From contig JBALVY010000011.1 of NCBI GenBank assembly GCA_036960375.1, positions 73,894 through 137,893 of the forward strand: a stretch of DNA of 64,000 nt. The letters are read 5' to 3'. Positions 52,496 through 61,128 of this stretch are shown here, piece after piece; the stretch's first letter is position 1; every line of letters begins with the position of its first letter. Under the pieces are notes generated by a model. That model was not told where the DNA came from. It ran no database searches and saw only the letters and a program-made list of their open reading frames with translations. The position numbers and the translations under genes are program-made. Source of the stretch: CAWVSB01 sp036960375 (GTDB lineage Bacteria > Pseudomonadota > Gammaproteobacteria > Pseudomonadales > CAWVSB01).

Positions 52496-53470
52496 ATGAA
52501 TAGATTAGACCTACCATCCGCTATCGAAAATAAAACCATTCAGCAAGTGACCGTTCTTGGGCAGGGCGTAATGGGTGTTGATATCGCCATTATCTTTGCC
52601 ATCGCAGGGTATGACGTCACCGCAGTGGATCTTTTCGAGGAACAATTAGAAAAGGCGGCAACAAGAGCTGAACTCAATGCTATGCAGATGGTCGCCGGCG
52701 GCATTCTGGACAAAGACACGGCAGAGAGTGCGCTGCAGCGTATTCATCGATCAACAGATTGGGATACCGCCATTGCCAACGCTGATTTCATCATGGAAGT
52801 TATTCCAGAAGATATAGCTAAGAAAAAGGCGGTTTTTAACCGCTGCGACAAACTCTGCGCTCCGGAGGTTATTATTGCCTCTAATACCTCTTCTATGAGT
52901 ATCACAACTATTGCCGAGGAGATGACATACCCGGAAAGGGCGATTACAACACACTGGACTATTCCTGCCCATTTAAGCCCGCTGGTGGAGGTTGTGTCCG
53001 GAGTGCAGACCGCCAAGACCACGGAAGAAAAAGTCATGAGTTTGTTGCAGGGAATGGGGAAACGGCCAATGCTCTGCAAAGACACGCCCGGTTTTATCCA
53101 TAATATTCTTCAGGGCGCTCTGATCGGTGCAGCCATGGGCCTGATGGATTGGGAGATTGCCACTGCTGAAGAAATCGATAATGTTGTTAAAAACGGATTC
53201 GGCTTGCGACTGGCCAGCGTAGGGCCTATTCAGTTTATGGACATGGTCGGGCTGGATTCCATTAGCAATGTGGGAGAGTATCTTGCCGAGGTAAATAATG
53301 ACCCCAGTTATCGATCGCACCAACGCATCCGCGATAAAGTGGAAAATGGAGATCTCGGTGTTAAAACTGGCAAAGGATTTTATGAATACCAAAATGCCGG
53401 TTCAGATGAGTTCTGGGAAAAGATCAACGGCAGCATTATCAGAACATTGAAGGCAAATCAGCAGGATTAA
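52496..53470 (+). CDS. 3-hydroxyacyl-CoA dehydrogenase family protein
   Basis: NAD-dependent dehydrogenase of 324 residues. The N-terminal Rossmann domain has VTVLGQGVMGVDIAIIFAIA near residue 18 and VDLFEEQLEKA. IASNTSSMSITTIAEEMTYP near 122 and the catalytic histidine in TTHWTIPAHLSPLVEVV near 145 follow; the latter differs from the common HFFNP form, suggesting an unusual substrate. The C-terminal helical domain has KDTPGFIHNILQGALIGAAM and ends KTGKGFYEY. It is probably co-transcribed with the ADC-like gene upstream. Confidence 0.9.
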   Translation: MNRLDLPSAIENKTIQQVTVLGQGVMGVDIAIIFAIAGYDVTAVDLFEEQLEKAATRAELNAMQMVAGGILDKDTAESALQRIHRSTDWDTAIANADFIMEVIPEDIAKKKAVFNRCDKLCAPEVIIASNTSSMSITTIAEEMTYPERAITTHWTIPAHLSPLVEVVSGVQTAKTTEEKVMSLLQGMGKRPMLCKDTPGFIHNILQGALIGAAMGLMDWEIATAEEIDNVVKNGFGLRLASVGPIQFMDMVGLDSISNVGEYLAEVNNDPSYRSHQRIRDKVENGDLGVKTGKGFYEYQNAGSDEFWEKINGSIIRTLKANQQD

Positions 53471-53494
53471 AAAGGCATTCTTGTTCTAATAATT

Positions 53495-53695
53495 TTGATT
53501 GGGCGTCTTTTATATCATTCTCAACGAGAAGAAGAAGCCTTTGAATGGTATCAAAAAGCGCTTGATGTGCGTGACGAGTGGCTGCTTGGTTTTTTAATTG
53601 ATCGCCGTACAAATGGGCCTTTGCTAGAAGACCCGCGAGGCATGAAATTACTACTGAAAGCCAAGCTTAAACCCGAATGGGTGCTGGCTAGCTAG
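53495..53695 (+). pseudogene. C-terminal fragment of a TPR-containing protein
   Basis: A 66-codon frame with only a TTG to start it. It reads REEEAFEWYQKALDVRDEWL, then RTNGPLLEDPRGMKLLLKAK and ends after WVLAS. This is the pattern of the last TPR repeat and tail seen in many large TPR regulators and kinases (AFEWLEKAYEERD...L..DPRF..LR). No upstream TPR repeats exist in the 24 bp before it, so the remainder was lost. An independent small protein is less likely. Confidence 0.5.
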
Positions 53696-55053
53696 AGTGG
53701 TGTTGGTGGATCGCTTAGCTCATCCAGCCCCTGTTCCTTCAAGCTGTTACGGTAATACGACAGCCCAAAAGCAATAGTGATCACTGCAAGCGGATAAACG
53801 ATTGCCGCTACAGTCGCCAGTGAATAATTCAAATGCTCATCGCCTGCATAGACGAAGTCTGTAAAAAAGGCCACAAAACTACCACCCAAAGCCAGACCAA
53901 ATAAATTGGTACTAAAAAGCATCAGCGCGGATATTTGCGCTCGCATATGATTAGGCGTAATCACATTCAAAGCCGCCATGGCGACACCAAAATGCGTATA
54001 GTGGACAAATATTATCGGCCAGGTGAGAAGAATTGCTAGATCAGCTGAGGGCATCAGTGGCGCAGCCGCAGCTGGAACGATGAGTATAGCGGCAGCTAAC
54101 ATCACCATTCTCATATTTGCATCAAGATAACCCCTGGCCTGTAATCGCTCCGCAAAAAAGGCACCACTCAGCGTGCCCGCGCTGCCTGCGATTAGAAAAA
54201 TCCAGCCTAGTGCCTGCCCTGCCTCTGTCCGAGGCATCGCGTAACTGCGCTGTAAAAACTCGGGATACCAGGTCAAAGTGCCATAACCAATCACTGCCAT
54301 CATGGATACGCCAAAAACCAGTGAAAAATAGACCTGCCAGTGGCTTCGCAGCCAACCGATTAGCTCAGAGCCTTGTCCATCACTCCCCCGCCTTGCCGAC
54401 CGCCCCTGACGTTGCGGCTCCTTGATTGCCAGCAACATCAAGACCACAATCAAACCGGGCAAGCCCACCGCAATAAATGTCGCCTGCCAGGCTGAAATAG
54501 ATACTAGCCATTCAATACCGGTGATGGTCCCAATAGGATTGGCCTCCAGATAATCGTAAACGCTGCCTCCAATCATATAAGACGTACCACTACCAATAGT
54601 GATGCCCAGAGTGAATACGGAAGTTGCCCAACGTAAACGCCGGGCGCTAAAATAATCCGCCATCATAGAATAGGCTGGCGGTGACAGGGCCGCCTCGCCT
54701 ACGCCTACGCCCACCCGTGTAACAAAAAGTGCGTAGAAACTGCCCGCTAATCCACAAAGACAGGTCATCAGGCTCCAGAAAAACACTCCACCGGTAATAA
54801 TCCATTTGCGACTATAGCGGTCGGCCAGCCAGCCTATTGGCAAACCCAGAAAGATATAAAAAAGAGTAAAAGCCCAGCCGTGGAGAATACTGAATTGAAA
54901 GTCGCTGATGTCAAACTGCTGGCGAATGGGTCCAACCAACATCGCCAGTACATTACGATCAATAAAAGAGAGAATATAAGCTAATAAAAGAGTGACCAGA
55001 ACATAGGTGGTGTAGGCGCTACCGGGCGGTGAAGAAACATCAGTGCGACTCAT
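53692..55053 (-). CDS. MFS transporter, Spinster-like/ACS-related
   Basis: Twelve-helix permease of 453 residues. The first helix contains LLAYILSFIDRNVLAMLVGP near residue 20, and the signature loop between helices two and three is GLPIGWLADRYSRKW near 75. VGVGEAALSPPAYSMMADYF near 115 is the fourth-helix motif of this MFS branch. The central loop after helix six is basic (KEPQRQGRSARRGSDG). Such carriers export or import organic anions or lipophilic compounds; the substrate is unknown. Its end overlaps the TPR fragment by four bases, and it follows the DksA-like gene on the same strand. Confidence 0.9.
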   Translation of the reverse strand: MSRTDVSSPPGSAYTTYVLVTLLLAYILSFIDRNVLAMLVGPIRQQFDISDFQFSILHGWAFTLFYIFLGLPIGWLADRYSRKWIITGGVFFWSLMTCLCGLAGSFYALFVTRVGVGVGEAALSPPAYSMMADYFSARRLRWATSVFTLGITIGSGTSYMIGGSVYDYLEANPIGTITGIEWLVSISAWQATFIAVGLPGLIVVLMLLAIKEPQRQGRSARRGSDGQGSELIGWLRSHWQVYFSLVFGVSMMAVIGYGTLTWYPEFLQRSYAMPRTEAGQALGWIFLIAGSAGTLSGAFFAERLQARGYLDANMRMVMLAAAILIVPAAAAPLMPSADLAILLTWPIIFVHYTHFGVAMAALNVITPNHMRAQISALMLFSTNLFGLALGGSFVAFFTDFVYAGDEHLNYSLATVAAIVYPLAVITIAFGLSYYRNSLKEQGLDELSDPPTPL

Positions 55054-55086
55054 AGAGCGCGTCTTCTTTTACAGTGAGCCGTCATT

Positions 55087-55434
55087 CTATGCGTTCTTTT
55101 CTGCGCACAGAATACAAAACTGTGCTTCGGGTTTTATCATTAGCCGCGCAAAACCAATATCGTTGCCGCAATCTTCACACCAGCCATAATCGTCCGTCGC
55201 CATGCGCAGCAGGGCTTCATTAATTTCCTGCAAATGTTTAGTCGCCTGTCTGAGGCTTGCCTGTGCCATTTGCTGTTGCTGAATGGCATCTATGCGCGAT
55301 ACACGCCCAACACTTTGCTGGTCAAGAATAACCGGCTCACTAGCGTCGGTCAGGCCTTGCAGTTGCGCCTTAAGCTCGAGGGCCACATCTTTTAATTCAG
55401 TTTGCAGGCGGGACAATTGGTCCTGGTCAAGCAT
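55087..55434 (-). CDS. TraR/DksA-family C4 zinc-finger protein
   Basis: Protein of 115 residues with a helical N-terminal half rich in glutamine and leucine (LQTELKDVALELKAQLQGL), fitting the coiled coil of the DksA family. The zinc finger is WCEDCGNDIGFARL...FCILCAEK with the four cysteines near residues 87, 90, 107 and 110. It is shorter than DksA (about 150), so direct control of RNA polymerase like DksA is likely but not certain. It overlaps the hda gene by eight bases. Confidence 0.88.
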   Translation of the reverse strand: MLDQDQLSRLQTELKDVALELKAQLQGLTDASEPVILDQQSVGRVSRIDAIQQQQMAQASLRQATKHLQEINEALLRMATDDYGWCEDCGNDIGFARLMIKPEAQFCILCAEKNA

Positions 55435-56131
55435 CGTTTTGCGCCAAAACTTCGCGTATCAGAGGAATAGTCAATTTGCGTTTTAAATCCAGCGTGGTTT
55501 GGTCCAATAATTCCAAACACACCATTAAGGAGCGCATATCGCGTCGCTGCCGGCTGAGGATATACTGCGCAAGCTCATCGTTAAGATTCATACCCCTAAC
55601 GCTGGCTCGCATCTGTAAGGCCTTGATACAGTCATCGTCCGAGGGGCTTTTTAGTGTCAAAACCAACATTTGATTCAGGCGGGATAAAAGATCCGGTAGT
55701 TGAACAGCGAGCCCGGAGGGTGCCTGCCTTGAGGCCACCAGTAAACGGTTACCAGAGGACAACATACGGTTATAGAGGTTGAATAACTGCAGTTCCCATT
55801 CGTCGTTTGCCAATACGCTATCTATTTCATCCAGACAGACAATATTGGTATGTTCGAGCCCGTCCAATACCGCGGCTGGATCGTAATCGCTCATTTCGCC
55901 AAGCGGCAAATACAAGGCAGTACGGCCTGCAATACTTGCGGCATGACAAACCGCCTGAAGTAGGTGACTTTTACCGCTACTCTGCGGACCGGCGATAAAG
56001 ACGGCCAGTTCTGCCGCTGAATTAACGATTTCAGATAGGGTTTGAAATGCCAGGGCGTTAGCTTGCCCTGGGAAATAGTTAGCAAAAGTCAGTTCATCGT
56101 TAAGGCGCATGGCCAGCGCAAGTTGCTGCAT
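55427..56131 (-). CDS. hda: DnaA regulatory inactivator Hda
   Basis: DnaA-like AAA+ protein of 234 residues that, with the sliding clamp, promotes hydrolysis of DnaA-bound ATP and so prevents over-initiation. An N-terminal MQQLALAMRLNDELTFANYF includes a clamp-binding-like QLALAM motif. Walker A is GPQSSGKSHLL near residue 49, and Walker B NIVCLDEIDSVLAND near 98. VASRQAPSGLAVQLPDLLSRL carries sensor residues. The start ATG at 56131 lies one base after the DUF2066 stop. DUF2066-hda next to purM is the arrangement found in Pseudomonas. Confidence 0.92.
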   Translation of the reverse strand: MQQLALAMRLNDELTFANYFPGQANALAFQTLSEIVNSAAELAVFIAGPQSSGKSHLLQAVCHAASIAGRTALYLPLGEMSDYDPAAVLDGLEHTNIVCLDEIDSVLANDEWELQLFNLYNRMLSSGNRLLVASRQAPSGLAVQLPDLLSRLNQMLVLTLKSPSDDDCIKALQMRASVRGMNLNDELAQYILSRQRRDMRSLMVCLELLDQTTLDLKRKLTIPLIREVLAQNDA

Positions 56132-56132
56132 G

Positions 56133-57290
56133 TTAGCTGCCTGGCAACCACTGATAAAGGCGCCCGGTGGGTTCCGGTAAAACACCCGTATCTTGGTATT
56201 GCAGCTGTTTATTGAGGGCCATCAGCTCATATAATTGTGCCGATTCACCATCCAACACCAGCTCTAAGTGAACCGTACTTCCATCAAAACCGTTAACAAT
56301 TACCTCGCGAACGGCAATCAGGTTTTGTAGATACAGCAATAAACTACCGTATGATTCAAAATCCGCCAGACCCGCTACATCAATGCTAAGTCTGTTAGCC
56401 GCCCCCTCATTTGATACAACCCCATAACGAGCTGATAACAGGTCTGCCACTGCTTCTACTGGCGGCTGCATACAGTCTGCCAGCAGCTCACATTCGAATT
56501 CCCAGAACGCCGGGTCAGCAGAGAGGTAATCCCAATTACTGCGCCATTTACCGTCGCTGGTACCCAGCATTTTACCGACTAAAACGCCGCTAGCTGCATA
56601 TCGAACAGACGCCTCGGCGATTTTATCCTGCTCTGTCAGCCACAGACTGTCCAAACTCAGTGCCGCGCGATCTTCAAGATCGTATAGTGGAAAGATTAAT
56701 GGCAATGCTCGCTCATCAGCTGATTGCTGTATCAGCTGTATCATGTCTTGATCCTCTTCAGCGGGCACTCTACGGCCGGCAGGATCATCTATGACTATCC
56801 ACACCAGTGTGACCGGTCGATTATCACTCCAGCGAGATGCGCCACTACTGCGCAGCACATCATCAACCAGCGACTGACGAAATGATACTTGAAGCAAAAA
56901 AGGCAGGTTTGGTGCTGGATCGGCAACTACTGGTTCGACGTCAACATCTGGCTCTACAATTTCTTCAACATCCAGGATTTCAGCCGTCTGTGGCAGAATA
57001 TCGTTATCTGGTATGAAATCAGGGTTATCGATATAGCTGTAAGTGCTCAAATATCGATCAGCTCGTCGCAAAGTAGCCTGGATTTCCGGCAAATCTGTTA
57101 ACGCCCGGCTACCCGAAACCTTAATAAAAACCTGTTCTAAGGCCTGCCCTAATGCCTTGTTACGATCTTGGGCATCGTGGCTATTTACCGCAACACTAGT
57201 GGAATAGAGGTTCTTCACCACCACGGCATGGCTATTCATAACAAATAGACACAGTAGAACCGCTAGCAAGCCTCTTATTTTATCTCTCAT
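56133..57290 (-). CDS. DUF2066 domain-containing exported protein
   Basis: Protein of about 385 residues. A signal peptide (LLAVLLCLFVMNSHA, ending near residue 23) suggests periplasmic or outer-membrane location. The DUF2066 pattern is RNKALGQALEQVFIKVSGSRAL near residue 45, followed by YIDNPDF, FLLQVSFRQSLVDDVLRSSG and PVTLVWIVIDD. Function unknown. The start at 57290 is chosen so that the signal peptide is at the N-terminus; 57326 is the longer alternative. It is the first gene of DUF2066-hda-DksA-like and divergent from purM. Confidence 0.88.
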   Translation of the reverse strand: MRDKIRGLLAVLLCLFVMNSHAVVVKNLYSTSVAVNSHDAQDRNKALGQALEQVFIKVSGSRALTDLPEIQATLRRADRYLSTYSYIDNPDFIPDNDILPQTAEILDVEEIVEPDVDVEPVVADPAPNLPFLLQVSFRQSLVDDVLRSSGASRWSDNRPVTLVWIVIDDPAGRRVPAEEDQDMIQLIQQSADERALPLIFPLYDLEDRAALSLDSLWLTEQDKIAEASVRYAASGVLVGKMLGTSDGKWRSNWDYLSADPAFWEFECELLADCMQPPVEAVADLLSARYGVVSNEGAANRLSIDVAGLADFESYGSLLLYLQNLIAVREVIVNGFDGSTVHLELVLDGESAQLYELMALNKQLQYQDTGVLPEPTGRLYQWLPGS

Positions 57291-57384
57291 AGAACGTCTA
57301 TCACCCAATATTACGATGGCCAGCATTCTAGCATGACAAGTCCATGTTTATAATCGGTAGCTTATGGTGTATCAATAGCTGCCC

Positions 57385-57393
57385 TGCTAAAAT
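57385..57393 (+). promoter_or_regulatory. Extended -10 promoter element for purM
   Basis: TGCTAAAAT fits an extended -10, 72 bp before the purM start. Transcription from here would include the hairpin at 57421-57447 in the leader. Confidence 0.45.
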
Positions 57394-57420
57394 GCGCGCT
57401 TTACTGAATTCAGCCAGCCT

Positions 57421-57447
57421 TTCAATAACGACAATGTCGTATTGAAT
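57421..57447 (+). promoter_or_regulatory. Leader hairpin upstream of purM
   Basis: TTCAATAACGAC and GTCGTATTGAA pair almost fully across a short AAT loop, with one bulged A. It lies 18 bases before the purM start codon. It is not followed by a T-run, so it may be a translational control element or an operator. It does not resemble the usual PurR box. Confidence 0.5.
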
Positions 57448-57464
57448 CACATGAGAACCCCTAC

Positions 57465-58511
57465 ATGAACAAACCTGACCAGCCATCGCTTAGTTACAAA
57501 GATGCGGGAGTAGATATTGATGCGGGCAACCAGCTTGTCGATCGTATCAAATCCGTTGCCAAGCGCACCACCCGACCTGAAGTACTGGGCAATCTGGGTG
57601 GTTTTGGTGCTCTCTGTGAAATTCCCGCAGGCTATAAAGAACCGGTTCTGGTGTCTGGCACAGACGGTGTAGGCACTAAACTGCGTCTGGCCATGGAGCT
57701 GGGCATTCATGACACTATCGGTATCGACCTGGTCGCGATGTGCGCCAATGACCTCATTGTCGCAGGCGCCGAGCCGCTGTTTTTCCTCGACTACTACGCC
57801 ACCGGTAAACTCGATATCGACACGGCTGCTGCAGTAGTCAGCGGTATTGGCGATGGCTGTATATTGGCGGGCTGTTCATTAATAGGTGGTGAAACCGCCG
57901 AAATGCCCGGTATGTATGAAGGCGAAGATTACGACTTGGCCGGTTTTTGTGTAGGCATAGTCGAAAAGAGCAAGATCATCGATGGCAGCAAGGTAACCAC
58001 CGGTGATGTACTTATTGGTTTAGGCGCCAGCGGCCCCCATTCTAATGGCTACTCACTTGTTCGTAAGGTTTTGGAAGTCAGTGGTGCAGACCTGCAACAA
58101 GCACTGGGCGACACGACACTGGCAAAGGCACTGCTCACACCTACGCGGATCTACGTTAAATCAATACTTGAGCTGGCTAAAAGTGTCGAACTCAAGGCTC
58201 TGGCGCATATCACCGGCGGCGGCTTACCTGAAAACCTACCCCGGGTTCTGCCTGAAGGAGCTAAAGCCATAATTGACGGTACTAGCTGGCAGCGGCCTGC
58301 AGTATTTGACTGGCTGCAGCAGCAAGGCAATATTGCCGACAGTGAAATGTTGCGCACCTTTAACTGCGGCGTAGGCATGGTGTTATGTATCGCCCGCGAA
58401 GACCTCGAGCAAACCTTACAGATACTGGCAGACTGCGGTGAAGATGCCTGGTTGTTAGGTGAAATTGCGGCCGCCGAAGCTGGCTCAGAGGCGGTGGAAA
58501 TTACTGCATGA
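57465..58511 (+). CDS. purM: Phosphoribosylformylglycinamidine cyclo-ligase
   Basis: AIR synthetase, fifth step of purine synthesis, 348 residues. The ATP-binding N-terminal domain shows SYKDAGVDIDAGNQLVDRIK at residues about 9-28 and LVSGTDGVGTKLRLAMELG near 62. AMCANDLIVAGAEPLFFLDY near 88 and GGETAEMPGMY near 140 are invariant blocks, and the C-terminal half has HITGGGLPENLPRVLP. It overlaps purN by four bases (ATGA), so the two consecutive purine genes are coupled. Confidence 0.97.
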   Translation: MNKPDQPSLSYKDAGVDIDAGNQLVDRIKSVAKRTTRPEVLGNLGGFGALCEIPAGYKEPVLVSGTDGVGTKLRLAMELGIHDTIGIDLVAMCANDLIVAGAEPLFFLDYYATGKLDIDTAAAVVSGIGDGCILAGCSLIGGETAEMPGMYEGEDYDLAGFCVGIVEKSKIIDGSKVTTGDVLIGLGASGPHSNGYSLVRKVLEVSGADLQQALGDTTLAKALLTPTRIYVKSILELAKSVELKALAHITGGGLPENLPRVLPEGAKAIIDGTSWQRPAVFDWLQQQGNIADSEMLRTFNCGVGMVLCIAREDLEQTLQILADCGEDAWLLGEIAAAEAGSEAVEITA

Positions 58512-59182
58512 ACCCACCGCTACGCATTGTTGTGCTGATTTCCGGAAGCGGCAGTAATCTGCAGTCTTTAATTGACGACGCAAAATTACCTGGCAGTCTT
58601 TACGATATTGTTGCGGTTTTAAGTAACAAGCCTGAGGCCTACGGACTGGAACGAGCCGCCAAGGCCCATATCGACCAGATCTGCATCAAACATCAGGATT
58701 TCCCCGACCGAGAATCTTTTGATAGCGCACTAGTCCATGCTTTGGAGGGCTATCAGCCTGATTTAGTCATTCTGGCAGGTTTTATGCGTATTTTAACCGC
58801 AAGTTTTGTCAGTCGATTCAAGGGTAAGCTGCTGAATATTCACCCCTCCCTGCTACCAAAGTATCCTGGCTTGCATACCCACCAACGGGCCATTGATGCA
58901 GGTGACAGTGAAGCCGGCTGTACGGTCCATTTTGTTACCGAAGATCTGGACGGTGGGCCACCCATCTTGCAGGCAAAAGTCCCTGTATTAGCCAATGATA
59001 GCCCTGACCTGCTGGCTACGCGCGTATTAGCCAAAGAACACCTCGTATATCCCTTGGTGGCACGCTGGTTTGCGCGCACACGGGTAGAGTTGCAGGGCGA
59101 CAATGCACTTATTGACCAACAGCCCATAGCTGAAAGCGGGCTGATCTATGATCAACTTGCACCCGATTTGTTAAACGTCTAA
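58508..59182 (+). CDS. purN: Phosphoribosylglycinamide formyltransferase
   Basis: Folate-dependent GAR transformylase, third step of purine synthesis, 224 residues. The phosphate-binding loop is VLISGSGSNLQSLID at residues about 8-22. The catalytic triad is visible: asparagine and histidine in NIHPSLLPKYPGLHTHQ near 107-109 and aspartate in VHFVTEDLDGGPPI near 145. It follows purM with an ATGA overlap and precedes mobB by 21 bp. Arrangement purM-purN is common in gammaproteobacteria. Confidence 0.97.
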   Translation: MNPPLRIVVLISGSGSNLQSLIDDAKLPGSLYDIVAVLSNKPEAYGLERAAKAHIDQICIKHQDFPDRESFDSALVHALEGYQPDLVILAGFMRILTASFVSRFKGKLLNIHPSLLPKYPGLHTHQRAIDAGDSEAGCTVHFVTEDLDGGPPILQAKVPVLANDSPDLLATRVLAKEHLVYPLVARWFARTRVELQGDNALIDQQPIAESGLIYDQLAPDLLNV

Positions 59183-59203
59183 CTCCCCTAAGAGGCCTTA
59201 GTC

Positions 59204-59695
59204 ATGAGAGTTATTGGTGTTGTAGGTTGGAAAAACAGTGGTAAAACGACTCTTTTGTGCGCTCTGGTGAAGGAGCTAAACTCACGTGGGTTGAGTGTTT
59301 CTACCATCAAACACACCCACCACGACATAGAGATAGACCAACCGGGTAAAGATAGCTATCAACACCGCAACGCGGGTGCGCAAGAAGTGATTCTAGCGAC
59401 TCACAAAGGCTGGATGTTATTTCATGAACAGGCTAACGAGCCTGAACTGGATGAATTACTCAGCCGGCTCGCGTCCTGCGACATCGTGCTGGTAGAGGGC
59501 TACAAACAACACAACCATCCAAAAATCCAGGTATACAGACCCGACCATGGCAACAAAACCCTGATTGGTGAAATTGACAATCTTATTGCTCTGGCCTCGG
59601 ACGAAGCGGTAAGCGACTGTAATATTCCGGTACTGGACCTGAACAATCCTATTGAGATTGCAGATCACCTGCTGGCTGCAGTACAGCCCGTCTAA
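59204..59695 (+). CDS. mobB: Molybdopterin-guanine dinucleotide biosynthesis protein B
   Basis: Small GTPase-like adapter of 163 residues that assists MobA in making the bis-MGD form of molybdenum cofactor. Walker A is VVGWKNSGKTTLLCALVKEL at residues about 6-25. VSTIKHTHHDIEIDQPGKDS near 33 and IVLVEGYKQHNHPKIQVYRP near 96 are the family blocks. A molybdoenzyme is implied elsewhere in the genome; mobA is not in view. It may be read with purMN, since only 21 bp separate them. A 7 bp dyad spans its stop codon. Confidence 0.93.
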   Translation: MRVIGVVGWKNSGKTTLLCALVKELNSRGLSVSTIKHTHHDIEIDQPGKDSYQHRNAGAQEVILATHKGWMLFHEQANEPELDELLSRLASCDIVLVEGYKQHNHPKIQVYRPDHGNKTLIGEIDNLIALASDEAVSDCNIPVLDLNNPIEIADHLLAAVQPV

Positions 59696-59723
59696 ACCTT
59701 GAAGTACGGGCTATGTCTATCGC

Positions 59724-60290
59724 TTAAGTACGCGGTAAAGTGACTCCGCGTTGGCCCTGATACTTGCCACCCCGGTCTTTATAAGATGTCTCACAGACTT
59801 CGTCAGACTCAAAAAACAACATCTGGGCTACGCCTTCGTTGGCGTATATCTTTGCAGGCAAGCTGGTGGTATTGGAAAATTCAAGCGTTACGTGACCTTC
59901 CCACTCGGGCTCCAGTGGAGTGACATTAACAATAATGCCACAACGCGCATAGGTCGATTTACCCAGGCAAATGGTCAATACCGAGCGAGGAATGCGAAAA
60001 TACTCCACCGTACGGGCCAAAGCGAATGAATTAGGCGGAATAATGCAATAATCGCGCTGAATATCGACAAAGCTATCAGGATCAAAATTCTTGGGATCGA
60101 CAGTCGCCGAATGCACGTTAGTAAAAATCTTGAATTCATCCGCACAACGCACATCGTAGCCATAGCTTGATGTGCCGTATGAAATGATTTTTCCTTCGCT
60201 ATTTTCCCTTACCTGGCCCGCTTCGAAAGGCTCTATCATGCCCTCATTCTTGGCCATCCGGCGGATCCACTTGTCAGACTTAATCGACAT
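59724..60290 (-). CDS. dcd: dCTP deaminase
   Basis: Trimeric enzyme of 188 residues that deaminates dCTP to dUTP, the main supply of dUMP for thymidylate. Characteristic blocks are MSIKSDKWIRRMAKNEGMIE at the N-terminus, SSYGYDVRCADEFKIFTN near residue 41, CLGKSTYARCGIIVNVTPLE near 108 and EWEGHVTLEFSNTT with the catalytic glutamate. GVAQMLFFESDEVCETSYKD near the end completes it. Convergent with mobB and transcribed alone. Confidence 0.96.
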   Translation of the reverse strand: MSIKSDKWIRRMAKNEGMIEPFEAGQVRENSEGKIISYGTSSYGYDVRCADEFKIFTNVHSATVDPKNFDPDSFVDIQRDYCIIPPNSFALARTVEYFRIPRSVLTICLGKSTYARCGIIVNVTPLEPEWEGHVTLEFSNTTSLPAKIYANEGVAQMLFFESDEVCETSYKDRGGKYQGQRGVTLPRT

Positions 60291-60454
60291 TGACCATTAT
60301 CCCTTGCGCATTTTAAAGGGGCGAATCATCCTAGACCACCACAGCGCTGTCAACCTCGATAAGACCAAGACCTTAAGATAGTGCCATGTTGGGCCCCGAC
60401 GGTAGAGAAAACCGTGAAAAACGGCTAATCTAAGACCTAAATACGAGGTAAACC

Positions 60455-61075
60455 ATGCGTTTAATTACTCTGCTCTTACTATCAAGTCTGTCGCTGTCAC
60501 AGGCCATCGCCGCTCCCTCCACAGGCAAGGCGCTGCCTTCATTGTCTATTAATAAAGGTGGCGCGCTAAGCCTGGAGGGCGACGAGGTAAGCCACAGCCC
60601 CTGGTCCACAGACCAACTGAGTGGTAAACCCGCTTTGATACAATATTTGGCCGCACGCCCTGCGTCAAAAAAGATGACCAGTCTATTAACGGTCAGCCTT
60701 GAGCAAAAAAATTATCAACCGCAGCAATTAAATGTCGTCGCTATCGTCAATGGAGACGATGCCATATTTGGCACCGGCGGTTTTGTTTCAGGGCAACTTG
60801 AATCCAATAAACGTAAATATCCAAATTCCTATATGGTGCTCGATAAAGCGGGCGTAGGCTTGGGACGCTGGCAATTAAAACCGAAGAGTGCCGCGATTAT
60901 TCTTATCGATGAACAAGGCATAATTCAATTTGTCCATGAAGGCGAAACCACTGCAGATATTGTATCAACAATAATCACTACCCTGGATGCTCTAATTGCC
61001 CAAAATACCTCCAAAACCAGCGAGCCGTCACTGGCTTTCAAGTTAACAGATAGTAACCGCCAAGCATTACCTTAG
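60455..61075 (+). CDS. YtfJ-family exported protein
   Basis: Periplasmic protein of 206 residues beginning with a clear signal peptide (MRLITLLLLSSLSLSQAIAA). The YtfJ pattern follows: GKPALIQYLAARPASKKM, the QLNVVAIVNGDDAIFGTGGF segment, SYMVLDKAGVGLGRWQLKPK and SAAIILIDEQGIIQFVHEG. The fold resembles thioredoxin/peroxiredoxin, but the redox cysteines are absent. Role unknown. It is divergent from dcd and 53 bp upstream of the GMC oxidoreductase, possibly without shared function. Confidence 0.88.
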   Translation: MRLITLLLLSSLSLSQAIAAPSTGKALPSLSINKGGALSLEGDEVSHSPWSTDQLSGKPALIQYLAARPASKKMTSLLTVSLEQKNYQPQQLNVVAIVNGDDAIFGTGGFVSGQLESNKRKYPNSYMVLDKAGVGLGRWQLKPKSAAIILIDEQGIIQFVHEGETTADIVSTIITTLDALIAQNTSKTSEPSLAFKLTDSNRQALP

Positions 61076-61128
61076 GGCCCTGTTTAAGCCACAATTGCGC
61101 CCTTAATTGATTGACCGCAGGATGAGTA

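Noticed and set aside
59685..59712. Dyad AGCCCGT/ACGGGCT around the mobB stop as terminator
   Set aside because: Seven-base arms with a 13-base loop and no T-run; too weak to call.
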